Part shown: positions 1-8,100 of the stretch, piece by piece | How the letters are laid out: every line of letters starts with the position of its first letter | How positions within the stretch are numbered: the first letter of the stretch is position 1 | Assembly: GCA_964444625.1 (NCBI GenBank) | Contig: CAYUHZ010000002.1 | Location: 1-44,989 of the forward strand | Length of the DNA stretch: 44,989 bases | Direction of reading: 5' to 3' | DNA from: CAYUHZ01 sp964444625 | GTDB lineage: Bacteria; Patescibacteriota; Patescibacteriia; Patescibacteriales; GWC2-42-12 | Notes under the pieces: model-generated | Seen by the model: only the letters and a program-made list of their open reading frames with translations | Databases searched by the model: none | Told to the model about the DNA's origin: nothing | Position numbers and translations under genes: made by a program

Positions 1-30
1 AAAAAACAATCTCATCTCTAAAATAAGCTT

Positions 31-975
31 ATGTCTAATAATTCAAAATTAACCATTCATTCAAAATTCAAAATTATAAATTGTAAATTTTTAATTTCAT
101 CATTCTTTCTCCTTGTCGTTTTTTTTCAAATTGCAAATACGGCTCTTCCAGTCTTAGCTGCTAACACCTTGCCGTTCAAGCCACAAATAAGCATCGGCGA
201 TTCACAATTTCAACAGGGCGCACCAATTGCCGTTCAAAACAATACCAGCTTATTGGCCAACTATATCAAAGCTATCGTTAAATACGCGGTCGGCATTGTC
301 GGCATCTTGGCGACAGTAATCTTGATGTTCGGCGGAGTCAGATGGCTTACCGCCGGTGGCAGCGCCGAAACGGTGAGTAATGCCAAGGCTTGGATCGGTG
401 CCAGTCTAACCGGTTTAGTACTGACCATGTGCTCCTATTTAATTCTTTCCACAATTAATCCAAATCTAGTTAATTTTAAAATAACAAAAATAGAAACCAT
501 AAAGCAAATCACGAAAGAAACCGAAGATGGCAAGTGCACTAACTTTAGCGGAAATGCTATTGGTCTGAGACCGCCGGACTTCGGCGAACAACAAGGACAG
601 AAAAAATGCGCTAATCTGTGTATAATAACAAAATATGACTTGACTATAGACACCACCAGGTCATATTTGTATTTAAGGGGTTTGAAATATTGCTGCGTTT
701 GCAAAAAAGATGATAATTACTGTAAAAAAATTGGGGCTAATTGCATGACATCTGATGGAAAACATGGCCTTTGTGACGGTTCGGGAAAATGCTTATACGA
801 ACCACAACCGATAAGCGGATTGTGCGGCGTGTCCGGCAAAATAGGACAATGTTATAAACCTAGAGATTGCATTCAAGGTGGTGCTAAGGAGGTAATTGAA
901 GAATCTGGCATGGTCCGTTGCGTTTTTGGTCTCAGATGCTGCCGCGTTCGTACAAACAATGATCTAAAAACGTAA
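31..975 (+). CDS. VirB2/TrbC-like pilin with Cys-rich exported domain
   Basis: A 314-residue membrane protein. An N-terminal signal peptide ends near PVLA (about residue 43). Two hydrophobic helices at about residues 80-145, joined by the loop MFGGVRWLTAGGSAE, are typical of VirB2/TrbC-type pilin subunits found in Parcubacteria. The last 145 or so residues hold about 16 cysteines, including CC pairs and short CxnC spacings, which suggests a disulfide-rich domain outside the cell. The next gene repeats the same architecture and, in part, the same DNA. The first 25 codons are made of AATTCAAAATT-type sequence like that of nearby spacers, so this N-terminus may be a recent addition, although I see no better downstream start. 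A role in type IV secretion, DNA transfer or surface attachment is inference; no secretion ATPase gene is in the window. Confidence 0.75.
   Translation: MSNNSKLTIHSKFKIINCKFLISSFFLLVVFFQIANTALPVLAANTLPFKPQISIGDSQFQQGAPIAVQNNTSLLANYIKAIVKYAVGIVGILATVILMFGGVRWLTAGGSAETVSNAKAWIGASLTGLVLTMCSYLILSTINPNLVNFKITKIETIKQITKETEDGKCTNFSGNAIGLRPPDFGEQQGQKKCANLCIITKYDLTIDTTRSYLYLRGLKYCCVCKKDDNYCKKIGANCMTSDGKHGLCDGSGKCLYEPQPISGLCGVSGKIGQCYKPRDCIQGGAKEVIEESGMVRCVFGLRCCRVRTNNDLKT
301..369 (+). repeat. 69-bp perfect repeat shared by the two pilin genes
   Basis: Bases 301-369 are identical to 1329-1397. Both encode the loop between the two pilin helices. Flanking sequence on both sides matches well but not perfectly, and the 3' halves of the two genes have diverged completely. 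This fits an old tandem duplication followed by recent gene conversion, or strong constraint on this segment. Confidence 0.9.
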
Positions 976-1058
976 CCGTGGCTCTAAAATAAGGATTGCG
1001 CTCGCTATCTCCGGGTTATACCTGGAGCCTCTCTGTAAATTTTAATTTAACAAAAAAG

Positions 1059-2267
1059 ATGAATAAATCTATTGCACCTCAAATATTTTTTGTCGCAACA
1101 ATTATCTTTATTGGATTTTTACTGATTGCCTTGCTTTTACCTACCCAAACGAATGCCACGCCCAACTCCAGCACTCCTAACCTTACCATACCTGATCTAA
1201 AAATCCCCATACCGACTATGGAAAAATTTACCGCTATCAGCGCTTGCCCTGGAGATTCAACCAAATTATGCATACCATGGATCGGACAATATATTTCCGG
1301 TGTCTATAAATACGCCACTGGCATCGTTGGCATCTTGGCGACAGTAATCTTGATGTTCGGCGGAGTCAGATGGCTTACCGCCGGTGGCAGCGCCGAAGCG
1401 GTGAGTGATGCCAAGGCTTGGATCGGGGCCAGTTTAACCGGTTTGGTGCTGGTGATGTGTTCATATCTCATACTCTCTACGATAAATCCGGATTTGGTAA
1501 ATTTAAAACCAATTAAATTGCCTAAAATTAAGCCTATTGATTCAACTCCTGGTTGTTGTGAATATTGGCGAGACAGAGAAAAAAATATTGGTGCTTGCGA
1601 AAGACTAACAAACGATCAATGCAAAAGACGAGATGGAGTATTTAAAGTAGGAAATTTTACTTGTAATAGAGATGACAAATGCGTAGCAATGACAGGCTTT
1701 AAGGTTGGCGTAAAAAATTGCGTTGGTCCTGACCGAAATTTATTGCAACAAACATTTCATTCAACAGACCTAGAAGAAATATGTCGGGACAATGCTCTAT
1801 TTAGAGGAGAAAAAGTTATTGATCAACTTAGTCAATATATTTCATCAACTGATACAGGCGGAGATAAAGCTGGTTATTGTTGTGTTACTTGGAAATTTCA
1901 ACCCAATATTAGCGATCAAATAAATGATGCTTCTGAAGAACTACTAAAAACATTAGATTGCATTGGAAGAAAATTGCCATTAAAAAGTCAAAACATAACA
2001 ATAAATTCTATTAGTGATGAAAATTTTAGAGGAACAAAAATGGCTGAGTGTAATAAAGCTAGTTGCCCGAAAAATTGCGCTCATACTTGTCAATCTTGTC
2101 ATTACGGCGGAGGACGGCCTGAAAATAAATCTTATGCCGTAGACTTGTCTATAAATAATATACAACCTGATACACTGAAAAAGGTTGCGGAAAATTGTGG
2201 AGCCAAATACACAAAAATAGAAAGCAATCATGTCCATATTAGCGTTGCCCCATGTCCTAAAAATTAA
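1059..2267 (+). CDS. VirB2-like pilin fused to M15-like zinc peptidase domain
   Basis: A 402-residue protein from the ATG at 1059; an in-frame codon at 996 adds 21 residues that spoil the signal peptide, so I reject it. The signal/membrane segment (FFVATIIFIGFLLIALLLP) is followed by the same two-helix VirB2/TrbC-like core as the previous gene. Next comes a Cys-rich stretch of about 190 residues. The C-terminus has SCHYGGG, SYAVDLS and NHVHISV, spaced as the H...D...HxH zinc ligands of the M15/Hedgehog-type D-Ala-D-Ala peptidase fold, with a longer loop between the first His and the Asp than usual. The likely role is a surface pilin-like protein with a peptidoglycan-cutting head, for example to open a wall during secretion or attachment. 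The fold assignment comes from motifs only. Confidence 0.7.
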   Translation: MNKSIAPQIFFVATIIFIGFLLIALLLPTQTNATPNSSTPNLTIPDLKIPIPTMEKFTAISACPGDSTKLCIPWIGQYISGVYKYATGIVGILATVILMFGGVRWLTAGGSAEAVSDAKAWIGASLTGLVLVMCSYLILSTINPDLVNLKPIKLPKIKPIDSTPGCCEYWRDREKNIGACERLTNDQCKRRDGVFKVGNFTCNRDDKCVAMTGFKVGVKNCVGPDRNLLQQTFHSTDLEEICRDNALFRGEKVIDQLSQYISSTDTGGDKAGYCCVTWKFQPNISDQINDASEELLKTLDCIGRKLPLKSQNITINSISDENFRGTKMAECNKASCPKNCAHTCQSCHYGGGRPENKSYAVDLSINNIQPDTLKKVAENCGAKYTKIESNHVHISVAPCPKN

Positions 2268-2329
2268 TTTATTTTGAAAAAAATTGTCATAAATAAAAAA
2301 ACGACAAAGAAACAATTAAACCGAGAGAG

Positions 2330-2650
2330 GATTTATGCAAGTGGCATACGGATCCTGCCTATGGCAATAACTGGAATGCGTGTCTTCAGTGATATATAAA
2401 AGCCGATAATGAAAAATGTGCGACAACCAAAAAACCAAATGAAACATATTTATGTTATTACCCTGCCATTATTTCCGGCGGAAATATGATAATAACATCA
2501 AAAAACAAATAAATGGCGTTTTAAGCGATTTAATAGCGCTTTTAAATTGCATGAAAAAGATTGCCTAAAGTAGTCGGTAGGATTTCCTCAATTAGCGACT
2601 CAGGATATGCGGGTTCGCTTCTGTAGAGCGCCTGATTTGACAATAAGTTA
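2330..2650 (+). pseudogene. Decayed fragment of a third pilin-peptidase paralogue
   Basis: No intact frame exists, but translated pieces resemble the region of the upstream gene just before its peptidase domain. INGVLSDLIALLNCMKKIA (from about 2510) matches INDASEELLKTLDCIGRKL upstream, and in another frame VGRISSISDSGYAG (from about 2571) matches the upstream NSISDENFRG stretch. An earlier piece reads NETYLCYYPAIISGGN. At least two frame changes and several stops separate the pieces, and the zinc-binding end is missing. I read this as a truncated, frameshifted copy. Exact limits are uncertain. Nothing else is evident between 2268 and 2690. Confidence 0.6.
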
Positions 2651-2696
2651 ATCTTTTGATAAACTAAGGTTAATTTAAACATTAACTTATGAATAT

Positions 2697-2909
2697 ATGG
2701 ATAACACCATCGGCTTAAAAAATTTGCGGGAAAACATGCTAGAATATATAGGCAGAATCGCCCAAGGCGAATCTTTTATCGTTTTTAAGCAAGCAAAGCC
2801 ATTGTTTAAAATATCCCCCATCCAAAACGAACAATGGGAAGAAGCGATTGATTTCACCAAAATAAAAAAAGGCGGAATTGATATCAAGGATGTCTTGTCC
2901 CGAATCTGA
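2697..2909 (+). CDS. Phd/YefM-type antitoxin
   Basis: A 70-residue protein. The N-terminal half (GLKNLRENMLEYIGRIAQGE, then SFIVFKQAKPLFKISP) has the pattern of the Phd/YefM antitoxin family: a short DNA-binding strand-helix unit with 'lR.n..eyi..v..Ge.fiV....kpvf.i.p'. The C-terminal tail should wrap the toxin. It lies one base upstream of the start chosen for the RelE-like gene, which fits translational coupling and joint autoregulation, as usual for type II toxin-antitoxin pairs. It ends with TGA at 2907-2909. An ATG at 2689 is in another frame. Function is inferred from family and context. Confidence 0.75.
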   Translation: MDNTIGLKNLRENMLEYIGRIAQGESFIVFKQAKPLFKISPIQNEQWEEAIDFTKIKKGGIDIKDVLSRI

Positions 2910-2910
2910 T

Positions 2911-3147
2911 ATGGACCGGGTAAAAAAAGCATTGCAAAAACTAACGGTCAAAGAGCGGGAAACCAACAAAGAAATTTTGGCAAAAATTGGCGATGGCAAT
3001 TTTGCGGCAATAGACATAAAAAAATTAAAAGGCAGGCATGATATTTATCGCGTTCGCCAAGGAAAAATCAGGATCATATACCGCCTAAGCAAAAATAATC
3101 AAATTTTTATTTTGACGATTGAAAAGAGAACGGATCACGCCTATTAA
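2911..3147 (+). CDS. RelE/ParE-superfamily toxin
   Basis: A 78-residue protein from the ATG at 2911; ATGs at 2878 and 2890 are in frame, so it could be up to 89 residues and overlap the antitoxin. The segment KLKGRHDIYRVRQGKIRIIYR followed by ILTIEKRTDHAY is the characteristic C-terminal half of RelE-type toxins: the 'LkG...yRvRvGdyRiiY' strand pair and the terminal basic/His/Tyr cluster. RelE toxins cut mRNA in the ribosomal A site, whereas ParE relatives poison gyrase; the basic HxxY end favours the RelE side. It follows the antitoxin directly, forming one type II module. Confidence 0.75.
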   Translation: MDRVKKALQKLTVKERETNKEILAKIGDGNFAAIDIKKLKGRHDIYRVRQGKIRIIYRLSKNNQIFILTIEKRTDHAY

Positions 3148-3172
3148 TTGTTTCAACTCTTATTGCGCCCCT

Positions 3173-3546
3173 ATGCTCTATTTCACTAAACACGCCGAGA
3201 ATAAATTTGAGTTGCTAAATAAGCACGGTGTTTATCTNNNNNNNNNNNNNNNNNNNNNNNNNNNNNNNNNNNNNNNNNNNNNNNNNNNNNNNNNNNNNNN
3301 NNNNNNNNNNNNNNNNNNNNNNNNNNNNNNNNNNNNNTCACTAAACACGCCGAGAATAAATTTGAGTTGCTAAATAAGCACGGTGTTTATCTCACCAAAG
3401 AACAGATTGAAAATGCGGTAATCAAACCGGATAAAGTCGTCAGAAAAAACGGTTATTTTTTTGTAAAAAAAGAGGAAATAAAAGTAGTTTATAAAAAAGA
3501 AGGGGAGATTATTAGAATTATTACTTTTTATCCCGTGAAGAATTAA
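3173..3546 (+). CDS. DUF4258-like small protein, split by the scaffold gap
   Basis: The sequence starts MLYFTKHAENKF at 3173, runs into the N block and restarts in another frame after it. The 55 bases before the Ns equal the 55 bases after them, so the real gene is obtained by collapsing the gap. It then encodes 72 residues ending IIRIITFYPVKN, with TAA at 3544-3546. The pattern 'FtkHA..r....gv..e.ve.ai..Pd.v......y.v.k......vvY...g..i.iiT.Yp' matches the DUF4258 family, small RelE-like-fold proteins often found as candidate toxins. Its partner is probably the DUF2283 gene 89 bases downstream. The gap length is an artefact, so the coordinates overstate the gene. Confidence 0.7.
3238..3337. 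other. Run of 100 N (scaffold gap), flanks overlap by 55 bp
   Basis: Exactly 100 undetermined bases. Bases 3183-3237 just before the run are identical to 3338-3392 just after it. That is what results when two contigs whose ends share a k-mer (k = 55) are joined by a fixed-length spacer. Joining at the overlap restores an open frame, so probably no sequence is missing here. Confidence 0.95.
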
Positions 3547-3559
3547 TTTTATAATTTTT

Positions 3560-3619
3560 AATTTTATAAATAATTTCTAAATTTAAAATTTTAAATATTA
3601 AAAAATTATTTATAAAATT
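3560..3619. repeat. AT-only inverted repeat between DUF4258 and DUF2283 genes
   Basis: Two perfect 17-base arms (3560-3576 and 3603-3619) of only A and T flank a 26-base AT-rich loop. The surrounding spacer uses the AATTTTATAA/TTCAAAATT vocabulary found in other spacers of this window. It may act as a weak terminator or be a copy of a dispersed palindromic element. Confidence 0.6.
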
Positions 3620-3635
3620 ACAAAATTCAAAAATT

Positions 3636-3848
3636 ATGTTTTACGATAACGAATCAAATATCCTTTCTTGGGAAATTTCCAAAGACCCGATCAGCCACGC
3701 GGCGGAATTCGGCAGCTTTATCATTCATTTATCAAAAAATAAAAAACCGGTTCTGATCGAAGTTTTGGACGCGTCAAAATTTATCGGGCAAATGGAAAAA
3801 CTAAATAAGTTGGAAAAACTGGGCAAAATTTCATTGGAGACAAACTAA
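3636..3848 (+). CDS. DUF2283-family small protein
   Basis: A 70-residue protein matching the DUF2283 pattern: MFYDNESNILSWEIS at the start (usually 'yD.e.D.LyI.l'), FGSFIIHLSKNKKPV in the middle (usually 'g.iivdyd..g.vvgiEil'), and LIEVLDASKF near the end (usually 'giEIldas'). DUF2283 genes commonly sit beside DUF4258 genes, and the order here is the same. That suggests a two-gene module in which DUF2283 is the neutralising partner; I know of no proof of this for the present family members. The biochemical function is unknown. The spacer before porB holds a heptamer repeat. Confidence 0.7.
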   Translation: MFYDNESNILSWEISKDPISHAAEFGSFIIHLSKNKKPVLIEVLDASKFIGQMEKLNKLEKLGKISLETN

Positions 3849-3894
3849 CGGGAATTAAGAATCAAGAATTAGGAATAATGGAAATTGTAAAAAC

Positions 3895-3922
3895 CATAAT
3901 TCATAATTCATAATTCATAATT
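3895..3922 (+). repeat. Four tandem copies of the heptamer CATAATT
   Basis: CATAATT occurs four times head to tail and ends 11 bases before the porB ATG at 3934. Seven is not a multiple of three, but the repeat lies upstream of the start, so copy-number change would alter leader length rather than frame. Confidence 0.85.
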
Positions 3923-3933
3923 CAAGATTTCCT

Positions 3934-4875
3934 ATGCTAGGCAAAAATCAAAAAACGGCTATAACCAAAGGTTGGACAACTGTTAAAACGCCCCTCCTCG
4001 CTCCTGGCCATCGCGCCTGCGCCGGCTGCGGACAGATGATCGCCGCCAGAACGGTCATAGAAACTCTGGGACAAAATACCATTATCGCTAATACTACTGG
4101 TTGTCTGGAGGTTACTACCTCCCCCTTCCCGGAATCAAGCTGGGGCGTTCCATGGATTCACTCTCTGTTTGAAAACGCTTCCGCCGTAGGGTCTGGTATT
4201 TTAGCCGCCCTAAAAAAACAAGGCAAGGACAAAGATATAAAAATTCTAGCTCAAGGCGGAGACGGTGGCGCTTTTGATATCGGCTTTGGCCTGATCAGCG
4301 GGATGTGGGAAAGAAATGAAGAAATAATCTATGTTTGTTACGACAACGAGGGCTATATGAATACCGGCGCGCAAGCTAGCGGATCAACTCCTTGGGCGGC
4401 TAACACTTCAACTACTCCCTCGGGCAAAGCCTGTGATATTGACGGCATCGGCTCTCATCTTTTTAAAAAAGATATGATAGCAATCGCTCTGGCCCATGGA
4501 CTTAAATACGTAGCTCAAACTACTGTCGGTTTCCCTCTTGATATAATTGATAAAATTAAAAAAGCCGCCGCAACCAACGGCCCCTCCTATGTGCAGATTC
4601 TCGTGCCATGCGTTCCTGGTTGGAAAATTAACCCAAGCCAAACAATTAAACTAGCAAAGCTTGCCGCTCAAACTGGGCTCTGTCCAGTGATTGAATATAC
4701 CGAAGGTAAATTAACCGGAGCTATGAAAATACCGGCAAAACAGCCATCAATCGAAGAATATCTCAGGCCACAAGGAAGATTTAAGCATTTATTCAGAGAC
4801 GAACGCGGCAAAGAACAATTAGAGCACATTCAAGAGATAGCCGATGAAAATATCAAAAAATACGGATTAAAATAA
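3934..4875 (+). CDS. porB: 2-oxoacid (pyruvate):ferredoxin oxidoreductase, beta subunit
   Basis: A 313-residue protein, about the family length. It carries the TPP-binding beta-subunit signatures: HRACAGCGQ near residue 27 (Cys residues for cluster or TPP contact), NTTGCLEV, GGDGGAFDIG near residue 108 (the GDG Mg-TPP motif) and YDNEGYMNTGAQASG near residue 135. The enzyme class splits pyruvate and CoA into acetyl-CoA and CO2 and passes electrons to ferredoxin. The alpha and gamma/delta subunits normally lie next to beta, but none are in this window; upstream are toxin-antitoxin-type genes and downstream is a terminator. Either the partners are elsewhere or this is a rearranged, orphan subunit. 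There is no Shine-Dalgarno. Substrate choice between pyruvate and other 2-oxoacids cannot be settled from sequence. Confidence 0.85.
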   Translation: MLGKNQKTAITKGWTTVKTPLLAPGHRACAGCGQMIAARTVIETLGQNTIIANTTGCLEVTTSPFPESSWGVPWIHSLFENASAVGSGILAALKKQGKDKDIKILAQGGDGGAFDIGFGLISGMWERNEEIIYVCYDNEGYMNTGAQASGSTPWAANTSTTPSGKACDIDGIGSHLFKKDMIAIALAHGLKYVAQTTVGFPLDIIDKIKKAAATNGPSYVQILVPCVPGWKINPSQTIKLAKLAAQTGLCPVIEYTEGKLTGAMKIPAKQPSIEEYLRPQGRFKHLFRDERGKEQLEHIQEIADENIKKYGLK

Positions 4876-5033
4876 TCATAAATTATCCAACAACTTTTTA
4901 GAAATCCAATTCCCAATAGAAAATCGAATTTTTTTACTAGTTAAAATGCGTTGGCTTCTTTGAAACAGGAGCGACCGAACGCTTATTTGCATTACGCAAA
5001 TTAAATTATTTTTATATAGTCGATTCTTATATA

Positions 5034-5078
5034 GAAACAAAAAACCGTTCTGGCTTTGCCTAAACGGTTTTTTGTTTC
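5034..5078. terminator. Bidirectional terminator between porB and rpoC
   Basis: A perfect 16-bp stem (5034-5049 with 5063-5078) closes a 13-base loop. Each arm has an A-run or T-run, so the hairpin can end transcription of porB from the left and rpoC from the right. Between 4876 and 5033 I see nothing else. Confidence 0.85.
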
Positions 5079-5100
5079 TATGTCTAAAAGAACAAATTAA

Positions 5101-8100
5101 CTATTTATACTTATTTTTATTAAACCCGGTACCAGCAGGAATCGGACGACCAATGATAACATTTTCTTTCAAGCCCTCTAGTCTGTCTATTTTACCCGTT
5201 AAACTGGCGTCAATCAGCACCCTGGCGGTCTCTTGAAAAGAAGCGGCTGACAAAAAACTGTTGGTAGTGAGTGATGATTTGGTAATTCCCAAGAGCAACA
5301 ATTCCCCTTTAGCTTCTTTTTTGCCGAGCTTTTTAGCTGCTACATTACTTCGGTCAAAAACCGCTTTTTCAATAATTTCACCCGGCAACAAGTCGGTTTC
5401 CCCCGCGTCAATGATGTACATTCTGGAAAAAACCTGCCTGGCGATTATCTCAATGTGTTTATCGTTTAACGGTTGGCCTTGAGAAGAGTAGACATATTGA
5501 ATTTCCTTAATAATGTATTTTTGGGTGCTCAATTTGCTCTTCAGTTTATACAACTGCTGCAAATCAAGACTGCCTTCTGTCAGTTGATCTCCAATTTTTA
5601 CTTCATCGCCATCTTTTACCCAAATGCCAAAACCCTTGGGAACAATAAACTCTTTAATCCTCTCCGCTTCGGTTGTTACCTTGATATATTTATCTTCTAG
5701 TTTTACTTTACCGCCACGTTTAGCTTTGAAAAATTTATCTCCTACCGAAAAAAGGTCCGCTCCCTTGGGACATTCGGAGCCGTCTTCCACTAAAATTTTA
5801 ATTTCCGGCTTTTTCTTGTTTTTATTTTCCAATTGCCACTCCTTAACACCTTCAGCGATGAAATACTTGTCCGCATCAGTGCCTTGATAATTTATCTTAA
5901 TAATTTTAGCCTGAGAATTGCTAACAATGGTTTTGCCTTTTTCGTCTTCAATCACCCGCTGGCCCGTTTCTACCGTCACTTTGCCTGCCACATCAGCTAC
6001 AAAAGCTTTTCTTTTTGGCATGCGGCACTCAAAAATCTCATCTACTCTGGGCAAGCCTTGGGTTATGTCTTCTTGGGCCACGCCTCCGGTATGGAAAGTT
6101 CTCATTGTCAACTGCGTTCCTGGTTCGCCAATTGATTGAGCGGCTATAATGCCGACAGCGGTACCGAGCTTAACTTCTTTATTGTAAGCCAAGTCATAGC
6201 CATAACACTTGGCGCAAACTCCCCTGTTCAATTTACATGATAAAACCGACCTGATCTTGGCTTGACTGATATCCTCTTTGGAAATTTGAACAAAAATTTC
6301 ATCAGTAACCAATACGCCTGATTTAGCCAGTACTTTACCCAAGGAATTCACCAAATCATCAACCAAATAACGTCCAACAGTTCTTTTTGCTACGGTCAAA
6401 CCCATTTCTTCGCTTTCTTCCTTGGTAATAGTCAATCCTTCGCTATCCTGGCAATCATCTTCTGTAATAACTACGTCTTGGGCCACATCTATCAAGCGCC
6501 TGGTCAAATAACCGGCATTGGAAGTTCTTAAGGCGGTGTCTGATAAGCCTTTGCGAACGCCATGGGTGGCGATAAAATATTCCAAGACATCAAAACCTTT
6601 TTTAAAATTACCCTTTACTGGCAATTCAATAATTTCACCGCTAGGCGAAGTAACCAAACCTTTCATTCCCAAAATCTGGGTAAGCTGCGCCCAACTGCCT
6701 CTGGCGCCAGATTCAATCATTGAATAAACCGGACCATCTTTAGATAAACCGACTTTGCAAATATCAGTTACCCGCTCTCTTACTGAAGTCCACAGTTCAA
6801 TTATTTTGCTGTATCTTTCGCTATCGGTCAACAAACCATCGTTATATTGCTCTTGGATTTCATCGGCTTGGAAATTAGACTGTTCGATTAATTCTTCTTT
6901 ATCTTGCAATCTAGGCAGATCATCCATGCCCCAAGACAAACCGCTCCTGGTTATATAATTGAAACTAACATCCTTAAGTTCGTCCAAAAAATCCACCGTT
7001 CGTTCTTCGCCGTAAAAATGCAAGCAATCCTTAACAATGCTTTTCAGCTTTCCCTTGCCTACCACTTCATTCACATATTTTAATTTTTCCGGCAGGACAT
7101 CGTTAAAAATTATTTTACCGATAGTCGTTCTAACAAGTTGGCCATCATCAAATTTGACCATAATCGGCTCTCGCAAATCAACTTTATCCAAACTATAGGC
7201 ATATTTTGCTTCCAGCAAAGAAGAAAAATGTTTTAATTCTTTGTCGGCTTTGGCGGTCGCTTTTTCACTAGTCACATAAAACGTGCCCCAAACTATATCT
7301 TGCCCGGGAGCAACCACCGGATCTCCGGTAGCTGGTTTTAACAAATTGTGCGAAGCCAACATCAAATCACGGGCTTCCGTTACAGCCTCTTCCGTCAACG
7401 GGACATGAACCGCCATTTGGTCTCCGTCAAAATCAGCGTTAAAGGCAGCGCATACCAAGGGGTGTATTTGAATGGCTAGACCCTCGATCAAAACAGGACG
7501 GAAAGCCTGAATGCCCAGACGGTGAAGGGTTGGAGCGCGATTCAACAAAACAAACGCTCCCTTGATAATCTCTTCTAAAATATCCCAAACCTCATCGTGG
7601 CCGGCTTCAATATAACGAGAAGCGCTGCGCACATTATGGACAATTTCTTGTTGTATTAGTTTGCTGATAATAAAAGGCTTAAATAACTCCAGCGCCATCC
7701 TCTTCGGCAAACCGCATTGGAATAACCTCAATTTCGGGTTTACCACGATTACGCTACGTCCGGAATAATCGATTCTTTTTCCTAATAGATTCTGCCTGAA
7801 CCTGCCTTGCTTTCCTTTGAGCGAATCAGCCAAAGACTTGAGCATTCTTTTTTGCCCGGTTGAAGCCACCACCGTCTTACCGTGCCTGACGGAGTTGTCA
7901 ATCAAAGCGTCAACCGCTTCCTGCAACATTCTTTTTTCATTGCGGCAAATAACTTCCGGAGCGTTTAATTCTACCAACTGTTTCAATCGGTTATTGCGAT
8001 TGATGATGCGGCGATATAAATCATTGAGATCCGATGTGGCGAAACGTCCCCCGTCCAAAGGAACCATCGGACGTAAATCAGGAGGAATTACTGGCACCAC

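Noticed and set aside
996..1058. Longer N-terminus for the second pilin gene
   Set aside because: The 21 extra residues lie before a clear signal peptide and have no ribosome-binding site; ATG at 1059 fits better.
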